Shown piece after piece: positions 58,273 to 64,000 of a stretch of 64,000 nucleotides of DNA. The stretch lies in assembly GCF_035917415.1 (NCBI RefSeq), contig NZ_CP109073.1:1488001-1552000 (forward strand), written 5' to 3'. Position 1 is the first letter of the stretch. Each line of letters starts with the position of its first letter. Source of the DNA: Streptomyces sp. NBC_01803 (GTDB taxonomy: Bacteria > Actinomycetota > Actinomycetes > Streptomycetales > Streptomycetaceae). Under the pieces are notes generated by a model. It was not told where the DNA came from and searched no databases. It saw nothing but the letters and a program-made list of their open reading frames with translations. The position numbers and the translations under genes are program-made.

Positions 58273-58429
58273 TGCGGTCCTTAAGTCGGATGGAGGGGAC
58301 TGCTTGTCCTAACGCCCGGGCGATCCGGAACATTCCGCGGCCCCCGGAAGCGGATTTCCATAGTGGCACGCCCCCTCGCGGCCGTCACCCGGATTAGCGA
58401 GCGTGCCGCGCCCCTTCTCCGAACCGGTC

Positions 58430-60562
58430 TCAGGGCTGGAGCCGCGCCGCCCGCGTCACGTCATAGACCCCGGGTACCCGGCGCATCGCCTTCATCAACC
58501 TCGGCAGCCCGGACGCGTCCGGCAGCCGCAACGTGTAGGTGTGCCGCACCCGGTGCTCGCGGGGCGGCTCGATTTCGGCGTGCAGCACGGCGGCACCGTG
58601 CGCGGCCAGGGCCTCGGTGAGGTCCGCGAACAGCTCCGGTCGGCCCAGGGCCTCGGCGTGCAGCGTGACGCGGCAGCCCACCGATCCGGAGCGCCAGCTC
58701 ACGCGCAGCGGGCGGCGGCCGGCGGCGGTCATGTCGGCCGCGGCCGGACAGTCCTCCCGGTGCACGGTGACAGCGCCGCCCCGGACCGCGAAGCCGGACA
58801 CCGTGTCCGGCGGCACGGGCGTGCAGCAGCGGGCCAGCCGCACGGGCGCGTCGGGGGCACCCGCGACGACGGCCGCGGACTCCTCGGTCGGCCCGGCGGG
58901 CGGCGGCGGATCGGCGGACGCGGCCGGGGCCGCGACGAGCGCGGTGGCCGGCGCGTCGTCCGCGGCGGGCTCGTCCGCGCCGCCCTGGACACTGTCGAGC
59001 CAGCGCCGGATCGGGATGCGGGCGGCCGGCGTCGTGGCGTAGTCCAGCCATTCCGGGGAAGGACCCCAGCTGCCGTCCGCGGCGAGCAGGAGCTGCACGG
59101 CGTCGCCGTCGTGCAGCACGGTGCGCAGCGTGGCGAGCCGCCCGTTGACCCGGACGCCGATGCAGGCGTGCGCGTCCTGGCCGTGCCGGGCGTAGGCCGC
59201 GTCCACACAGGTCGCGCCGACCGGGAGCTGGAGCGGACCCTCCTCGGCGGCGTCGACGAAGACCGTGATCTCGCGGTCCCGGGCGAGCTCGTCGCGCAGC
59301 GCGGTCCAGAAGGTGTCGGGGTCGGGCGCCTGCCGCTGCCAGTCGAGCAGCCGGGACAGCCAGCCGGGGCGGGTCGGGTCGCCGCGCTCGGCGTCGTCGC
59401 CGACCGGCTCGCCCTCGCCGGGGCGGGTCGGGTCGCCGAGCGCGATGACCCCGGCCTCGGCCACGCGGTGCATGGTGTGGGTGCGGACCAAGACTTCCGC
59501 GACCTGCCCGGCGTCGACGGCGAGCGCCGTGTGCAGCGACTGGTAGAGGTTGAACTTGGGGGCCGCGACGAAGTCCTTGAACTCCGAGACGACCGGGGTG
59601 AAACAGGTGTGCAACTCGCCGAGGACGGCGTAGCAGTCGGCGTTCTCCCCGACCAGAATCAGCAGGCGGCCGTAGTCGTACGGGCCGAGCGCGCCGCGTT
59701 TGAGCCTGACCCGGTGCACGGAGAGCACATGCCGTGGCCGGATCACGACCTCGGCGGCGATCCCGGCCTCGCGCAGCACGGCGCGCACGGACTCCGCGAC
59801 CCGCGCGAGCGGATCGGGCCGGTCGGTGTGCCGGCGGATCAGCTCCCGCGCGGTGGCGTGCTCCTCGGGCTGGAGGATGGCGAAGACCAGGTCCTCCAGC
59901 TCGGTCTTCACGGTCTGCACGCCCAGCCGCTCGGCCAGCGGGATGAGGACGTCGCCGGTGACGCGCGCGATCCGGGCCTGCTTCTCCGGGCGCATCACGC
60001 CGAGGGTGCGCATGTTGTGCAGCCGGTCGGCCAGCTTGATCGACATCACGCGGACGTCGCTGCCGGTGGCCACGAGCATCTTGCGGAAGGTCTCGGACTC
60101 GGCGGCGGCGCCGTAGTCGACCTTCTCCAGCTTGGTGACGCCGTCCACCAGGTGGCCGACCTCGTCCCCGAACTCGGCGCGGACCTGATCGAGGGTCACC
60201 TCGGTGTCCTCGACGGTGTCGTGCAGCAGGGACGCCGTCAGGGTGGTGGTCTCCGCGCCCAGTTCGCCGAGGATGAGGGTCACCGCCAGCGGATGGGTGA
60301 TGTACGGCTCGCCACTCTTGCGGAACTGTCCGCGGTGCGCGGACTCGGCCAGCAGATAGGCGCGGCGCAGGATGCCCAGGTCGGCGCGTGGATGGTGGCG
60401 GCGGTGGGCCTGGGCCAGATGCTCGATCGCGTCCGGCAGCCGGCCCCGCAGGGCCGTCCGCAGGACGGCGGCGCGCCCGAGCTGACGCAGCCTCAGCATG
60501 TCCCTGCGGCCACCGCGGCGTCCGCCGGCCGTGCCGCTCGGTGTGGTCGCCTCTGCGCTCAT
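58430..60562 (-). CDS. rshA: RelA/SpoT-family (p)ppGpp hydrolase/synthetase RshA
   Basis: A 710-residue RSH protein. The HD hydrolase domain (about 45-190) keeps its metal residues in 'EPYITHPLAV', 'SLLHDTVEDTEV' and 'IKLADRLHNMRT'. The synthetase domain is altered: the G-loop reads 'RPRHVLSVHRVRLKR' instead of RPKxxYSIYRKM, the AIR segment after 'YDYG' is replaced, and ExQIRT is 'EVLVRTHTMHRVAEAG'; 'KFNLYQSLHTA' remains. TGS, zinc-finger-like ('LARCCTPVPPDTVSGF', 'HREDCPAA') and ACT domains follow. It probably hydrolyses (p)ppGpp mainly. ATG 60562. Confidence 0.9.
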   Translation of the reverse strand: MSAEATTPSGTAGGRRGGRRDMLRLRQLGRAAVLRTALRGRLPDAIEHLAQAHRRHHPRADLGILRRAYLLAESAHRGQFRKSGEPYITHPLAVTLILGELGAETTTLTASLLHDTVEDTEVTLDQVRAEFGDEVGHLVDGVTKLEKVDYGAAAESETFRKMLVATGSDVRVMSIKLADRLHNMRTLGVMRPEKQARIARVTGDVLIPLAERLGVQTVKTELEDLVFAILQPEEHATARELIRRHTDRPDPLARVAESVRAVLREAGIAAEVVIRPRHVLSVHRVRLKRGALGPYDYGRLLILVGENADCYAVLGELHTCFTPVVSEFKDFVAAPKFNLYQSLHTALAVDAGQVAEVLVRTHTMHRVAEAGVIALGDPTRPGEGEPVGDDAERGDPTRPGWLSRLLDWQRQAPDPDTFWTALRDELARDREITVFVDAAEEGPLQLPVGATCVDAAYARHGQDAHACIGVRVNGRLATLRTVLHDGDAVQLLLAADGSWGPSPEWLDYATTPAARIPIRRWLDSVQGGADEPAADDAPATALVAAPAASADPPPPAGPTEESAAVVAGAPDAPVRLARCCTPVPPDTVSGFAVRGGAVTVHREDCPAAADMTAAGRRPLRVSWRSGSVGCRVTLHAEALGRPELFADLTEALAAHGAAVLHAEIEPPREHRVRHTYTLRLPDASGLPRLMKAMRRVPGVYDVTRAARLQP
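59363..59438. repeat. Two 22-bp direct repeats, 54 bp apart, in rshA
   Basis: Identical copies at 59363-59384 and 59417-59438. Both encode Gly-Asp-Pro-Thr-Arg-Pro-Gly. The period is 54 bp, 18 codons, so the segment could be an in-frame duplication or could be lost without a frameshift. Confidence 0.85.
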
Positions 60563-60777
60563 GGGATGCGCACCTCCCGCGGTCTCCGTGACCGGACCGC
60601 GTCCCCGTTGATCCCGCAGCGGCGCCGGTGCTTGATGCTACCGAGCCCACCACGCGCTACTGACCGGCGACCGCCCCGATCGCGTGGGATCACCCATTCC
60701 AGTGACTTATGTTCTGGGAAAGGTGGCCGAAACCCGCAGGGCCCCCGGCCGGTATCAGCGGGGTCGCTCAAGTGAGG

Positions 60778-61668
60778 TCACTCAGGGGAGGCGCTGAGCC
60801 ACGCGGGGTCGATCGTCCCCTCCGCGACGATGACCGCCGGGCCTGTCATGGTGATCTCGCCGTCCGGGTGCTCGGTGATCAGCAGCCGACCGCCCGGCAC
60901 GTCCACGGTGTAGGTGGTGGCATCGCCACCGCCGTCCACCGGGTCGAGGCCGTCGCGGCGGGCCGCGGCGACCATGACGGCGCAGGCGCCCGTGCCGCAG
61001 GAGCGGGTCTCGCCGGAGCCGCGCTCGTGCACCCGGAGCGCCACGTGGCGCGGTCCGCGGTCCGCGACGAACTCCACGTTGACCCCGCGCGGATAGGCGT
61101 CGGCCGGATGGACAGCCGGCGCGTCGAGGAGCGGCCCGGCCTCCGCGAGGTCGCCGACGAACGCGACGGCGTGCGGGTTCCCCATGTCGATGTGGCGCGC
61201 GGGCCAGACGCGGTCGCCCACGGTGACGGTCACCGAGGGGTCGGGCCCGGACGGCAGGCGGGCCGCGCCCATGGCGACGGTGACGCTCCCGTCCTCCTCG
61301 AAGCGGACCCGGCGGACCCCGGCCCGGGTGGCGACGGCCAGGTCGCCACCCTTGACGAGCCCGGCGCGCCGCAGATACCGCGCGAAGACCCGCACCCCGT
61401 TCCCGCACATCTCGGCTGTGCCGCCGTCCGCGTTGCGGTAGTCCATGAACCACTCGGCCTCGCCGGCCAGTGCCCTGGTCTCGGGGTCGGCGGCCGACCG
61501 CACGACGCGCAGCAGCCCGTCGCCCCCGATCCCGGCGCGGCGATCACACAGCCGCGCCACCGTCGCCGCGGAGAGCGCGAGGCGGCCGTCGAAGTCGGGG
61601 ATGATGACGAAGTCGTTCTCCGTGCCGTGTCCCTTGAGGAACGGCACGGGCTGCTGTGCGATGCCCAC
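60778..61668 (-). CDS. dapF: Diaminopimelate epimerase
   Basis: Converts LL- to meso-diaminopimelate for lysine synthesis (and, in many bacteria, cell wall). The 296-residue protein has both catalytic Cys: 'GGTAEMCGNGVRVFARYL' and 'RSCGTGACAVMVAA'. 'GHGTENDFVIIPD' and 'VDMGNPHAV'-type 'HIDMGNPHAVAFVGD' also match. LL-diaminopimelate is the streptomycete wall residue, so here dapF should mainly feed lysine. GTG 61668 is the first reasonable start, with a weak site. It is the last gene of a minus-strand run with the membrane protein and miaA. Confidence 0.94.
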   Translation of the reverse strand: MGIAQQPVPFLKGHGTENDFVIIPDFDGRLALSAATVARLCDRRAGIGGDGLLRVVRSAADPETRALAGEAEWFMDYRNADGGTAEMCGNGVRVFARYLRRAGLVKGGDLAVATRAGVRRVRFEEDGSVTVAMGAARLPSGPDPSVTVTVGDRVWPARHIDMGNPHAVAFVGDLAEAGPLLDAPAVHPADAYPRGVNVEFVADRGPRHVALRVHERGSGETRSCGTGACAVMVAAARRDGLDPVDGGGDATTYTVDVPGGRLLITEHPDGEITMTGPAVIVAEGTIDPAWLSASPE

Positions 61669-61698
61669 CCACCCGATGGTAACGGATCGTGACGACAC

Positions 61699-62262
61699 TC
61701 AGCGCAGGGCGGCGACGCGCAGGACCGCGAGCACGGCCAGCAGCAGGACGCCGAGGCCGTACAGCGCCAGCAGCCGCCAGTCCGGTCGGCGGCCCGAGCC
61801 GCGCGGCGGGAGCCCCGGCCAGGTGTAACCGGCGCGGCGGGCGGCCATCATGCCCCAGCCGGCGGCGCTGCACCCGATGAGGAGGCCGAGCATGGCCACG
61901 ACGGAGCCCGCCTCGTCGAAGGCGAAGGCGAGCGGGAAGGCGAACATCAGCGAGCCGACGAGGCTCAGCAGCACGATGGGCGCGAAGAGCGCGAGGCGGA
62001 GCCGCCGGGGGGGCCGCAGGTCGGCGTAGGACTCGTCGCCGCGGAAGTCGTCGATGATCTCGACCGCCTCGCCGCCCGGACCGGCGGCGTCGACGCGGTG
62101 CGCCGAGTCAGCGTGGCCCAGGGGGTCGAGGTCGTCGAGGGGGTCCAGGGAACTCGCCGACAGGGCGTCCCCGAACCCGTCGGGCACGAGCGGATCGTCG
62201 GTGGTACGCCGGGGCGGAAAGCCTTCCGTCGTGCCGTTGCTCTCGCGAGGGCCGGCCTCCAT
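61699..62262 (-). CDS. Conserved membrane protein, two to four helices
   Basis: A 187-residue protein. The first 85 residues are acidic and probably disordered ('LDPLDDLDPLGHADSAH', 'VEIIDDFRGDESYADLRPP'). Hydrophobic segments follow at about 92-116 ('LALFAPIVLLSLVGSLMFAF'), 118-140 ('AGSVVAMLGLLIGCSAAGW') and 164-184 ('LLALYGLGVLLLAVLAVL'). I know it only as a conserved streptomycete protein between dapF and miaA. ATG 62262 is taken with GGGAGG 10 bases upstream; GTG 62268 is an alternative. Confidence 0.7.
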   Translation of the reverse strand: MEAGPRESNGTTEGFPPRRTTDDPLVPDGFGDALSASSLDPLDDLDPLGHADSAHRVDAAGPGGEAVEIIDDFRGDESYADLRPPRRLRLALFAPIVLLSLVGSLMFAFPLAFAFDEAGSVVAMLGLLIGCSAAGWGMMAARRAGYTWPGLPPRGSGRRPDWRLLALYGLGVLLLAVLAVLRVAALR

Positions 62263-62374
62263 CGCCACGCGCCCTCCCTACTGCTCAACGGTTTCATACC
62301 TGCGACATCGCTCGATGATGGCACGCGATCCGGCCACTCCCGGGTGCCTGGAGCGTCCCGATGCCATCACGTGA

Positions 62375-63322
62375 TCAGGATGTGACCGCTCGTTCGAGCA
62401 GCTCCCACGCCCGTTGTTCAAGCTGCCCGGCCGCCTCGCGCGCCCCGCTCAGCCAGCGCACGCGCGGGTCGCGGCGGAACCAGCTCTCCTGCCTGCGGGC
62501 GAAGCGCCGGGTGGCGCGGACGGTCTCCTCGCGGGCCTCCTCCTCGGTGCACTCGCCGGCCAGCGCGGCGAGCACCTGCTGATAGCCGAGCGCCCGGGAG
62601 GCGGTCAGCCCGGCGCGCAGACCGGCCCCCTCCAGGGCGCGGACCTCGTCGACGAGGCCGGCGGCCCACATCCGGTGCACGCGGGCGGTGATCCTGGTGT
62701 CGAGCTCGGCTCGGTCCACGCCGACGCCGATCTGGAGCGTGCGGTAGACGCCGCGCTCCTCGGCGGGTCCGGGCAGGTTGGCGGTGAACGGGCGGCCGGT
62801 GATCTCGATGACCTCCAGGGCGCGGACGATCCGCCTGCCGTTGCTGGCGAGGATGGCCTCGGCGGCGGGCGGGTCGGCGGCGGCGAGGCGGGCGTGCAGG
62901 GCGCCGCTGCCGTGGCGGGCGAGGTCGGCCTCCAGCCTGGCCCTGACTCCCGGGTCGGTGCCGGGGAAGTCGAGCCGGTCGACGGCGGCGCGCACATAGA
63001 GACCGGAGCCGCCGACCAGGACCGGGACGCGGCCGGCCGCCAGGAGCCGGTCGACGTGGTCACGGGCCAGCCGTTGGTACGCGGCGACACTGGCGGTCTC
63101 GGTGACGTCCCAGATGTCGAGCAGGTGGTGCGGGACGCCCCGCCGCTCGACGGGGGTCAGCTTGGCCGTGCCGATGTCCATGCCCCGGTAGAGCTGCATG
63201 GAGTCGGCGTTGATCACCTCGCCGCCCAGCCGCCTGGCCAGCGCGACCCCGAGATCGGATTTTCCGGCCGCGGTGGGTCCCACCACGGCGACGACCTGCG
63301 GGGCGGAGGCTGCGGCGTTCAC
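62375..63322 (-). CDS. miaA: tRNA dimethylallyltransferase
   Basis: Adds an isopentenyl group to A37 of tRNAs reading U-starting codons, which matters for TTA/UUA decoding and hence for bldA-dependent genes in Streptomyces. The 315-residue protein has the P-loop 'VVGPTAAGKSDLGVALA', 'VINADSMQLYRGMDIGTAKL', 'HHLLDIWDVTE' and 'LVGGSGLYVRAAVD', and the tail 'QESWFRRDPRVRWLSG'. GTG 63322 is the start. It heads a unit with the membrane protein and dapF. Confidence 0.95.
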   Translation of the reverse strand: MNAAASAPQVVAVVGPTAAGKSDLGVALARRLGGEVINADSMQLYRGMDIGTAKLTPVERRGVPHHLLDIWDVTETASVAAYQRLARDHVDRLLAAGRVPVLVGGSGLYVRAAVDRLDFPGTDPGVRARLEADLARHGSGALHARLAAADPPAAEAILASNGRRIVRALEVIEITGRPFTANLPGPAEERGVYRTLQIGVGVDRAELDTRITARVHRMWAAGLVDEVRALEGAGLRAGLTASRALGYQQVLAALAGECTEEEAREETVRATRRFARRQESWFRRDPRVRWLSGAREAAGQLEQRAWELLERAVTS

Positions 63323-63461
63323 GCGGGCAGTCTTCCAGATCGGCCGGAAGCCCTCGAACGAGCGACGTGACGCGGGACCGCGCGGGTCGTTTCTCGTTCA
63401 GAGGTTCCGCCCGTCGTCAGCGGGCGGGACATCACCCACACAAGTGATATCAGGAGTGGTT

Positions 63462-63656
63462 ATGGGTGTTTTTGCCTGGTTGAAGGGCCGCGGACAGGAC
63501 AGGAAGCAGCCGTCCGGCACGGCGGCCGGGGAGGCCGGTGCGGCGCCGGAGGAGACGCCGGCCGCCGAGGGCGCCGACGGCGACGGCGTCGGGATCCCCA
63601 AGCAGACCGCGGGTGAGGCGGCCGACCGTGAGGCGGGTGAGGAGGCCCGCAAGTAG
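63462..63656 (+). CDS. Small acidic hypothetical protein
   Basis: A 64-residue protein beginning 'MGVFAWLKGRGQDRK' and then Ala/Glu/Gly-rich, ending 'GIPKQTAGEAADREAGEEARK'. It is conserved near miaA in streptomycetes and has been annotated by analogy as a gliding-motility protein, which I regard as unsupported. ATG 63462 follows CAGGAG by 6-7 bases. The conserved C-terminal 'VGIPKQ' may be a binding motif. Confidence 0.6.
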   Translation: MGVFAWLKGRGQDRKQPSGTAAGEAGAAPEETPAAEGADGDGVGIPKQTAGEAADREAGEEARK

Positions 63657-63702
63657 ACCGGCGGCGCCACCGCCCGGGGACGGGCGGTCGCGGAAGGCCG
63701 GG

Positions 63703-64000
63703 TCAGGACCAGGACGCCACGAAGTACCCGACGCCGTACGGTGCCGCGTCGTACAGCAGCCGTCCGGCGAGCCCGGCCCCCTCGGCCGCCCCGGCCAGCA
63801 CCTGCCAGCCCGAGCGCCCCGCGGCGCGCAGCGTCCGCGCCAGCCCGGCGTCGAGCGCGGCGAGCGCGGCGGTGTTGGCCCCTCCAAGCGCCCGCGCGGC
63901 GGCGGCGTCGAACGCGGCGGCGCGCTCGTCGTGGTGGCCGGGGGCCTTGAGCGAGCGGCAGGCGCTGCCGTCCCCCATCACGAGCAGGGCCAGCCGCTCC
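63703..64000 (-). CDS. Class III extradiol dioxygenase-like protein, C-terminal part
   Basis: Truncated by the window edge; its start lies beyond 64000. The visible 99 residues read 'LALLVMGDGSACRSLKAPGHHDERAAAFDAAAARALGG...QVLAGAAEGAGLAGRLLYDAAPYGVGYFVASWS' (cited in part). 'MGDGSACRS' and 'DAAPYGVGYFVA' are the ends of a LigB-fold family conserved beside miaA in actinobacteria. No catalytic residues can be judged from the fragment. It is convergent with the small acidic gene. Confidence 0.7.
   Translation of the reverse strand, partial: ERLALLVMGDGSACRSLKAPGHHDERAAAFDAAAARALGGANTAALAALDAGLARTLRAAGRSGWQVLAGAAEGAGLAGRLLYDAAPYGVGYFVASWS

Noticed and set aside
1..64000. Prophage, insertion sequence or integrative element
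   Set aside because: No transposase, integrase, terminal repeat or tRNA attachment site is visible; gene order is conserved core.

Overview
The window is chromosomal core DNA of a Streptomyces or very close relative. The evidence is very high GC with strong third-position GC bias, frequent GTG/TTG starts, and a set of streptomycete markers in the order I recall from Streptomyces coelicolor: miaA, dapF, rshA, hflX, panD, a siderophore locus, dinG, lexA, nrdRJ, rnhB, recQ, whiH, hrdB, parE, parC, ptsH, sepH, hemH, cutRS and dut. No rRNA, tRNA, CRISPR array, prophage or insertion sequence is visible.

Layout. Positions 1-5 kb hold a helicase-associated-domain protein and small conserved actinobacterial genes around dut. 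Positions 5-8 kb hold the CutR/CutS two-component system and a small TTG-started gene closed by a 19-bp terminator. Positions 8-19 kb hold an inositol monophosphatase, ferrochelatase, the division protein SepH, a rhodanese, a VOC protein, thymidine kinase with a phosphatase-fold partner, a PatA-type acyltransferase and HPr. Positions 19-30 kb hold a GntR regulator, a catalytic/non-catalytic pair of M16 peptidases, the two topoisomerase IV subunits and, between them, a divergent pair (COG0523 GTPase / sucrase-ferredoxin-like protein) with an iron-box-like site and a 30-bp perfect palindrome. Positions 30-38 kb hold a secreted trypsin-like protease, hrdB, whiH, an ABC ATPase-permease fusion, a NrtR-like Nudix protein and a DUF4192 protein. 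Positions 38-50 kb are rich in DNA-maintenance genes: RecQ-PRTase fusion, RNase HII, B12-dependent ribonucleotide reductase with NrdR, LexA and a DinG-type helicase. Positions 50-55 kb hold an NIS siderophore operon whose last gene carries two frameshifts. Positions 55-64 kb hold a lipoprotein protease, panD, hflX, rshA, dapF, a membrane protein, miaA, a small acidic protein and a truncated extradiol-dioxygenase-like gene.

Circuits. The 473-bp nrdR/lexA intergenic carries two NrdR-box-like sites one promoter-width apart, a TTGACA -35 element and a perfect actinobacterial SOS box, so dNTP supply and the SOS response are controlled from one divergent region. Iron appears in hemH, the iron-box gene and the siderophore operon. 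Sporulation and division appear in sepH and whiH.

The observations most worth following are the double frameshift in the siderophore synthetase, a 21-bp perfect inverted repeat inside the ABC fusion gene between its ATPase and permease halves, the 30-bp palindrome beside the iron box, stop-codon-spanning tandem duplications at two gene ends, and a small upstream reading frame near cutR. I did not find a clearly new multi-gene system; most of the window is conserved housekeeping DNA.
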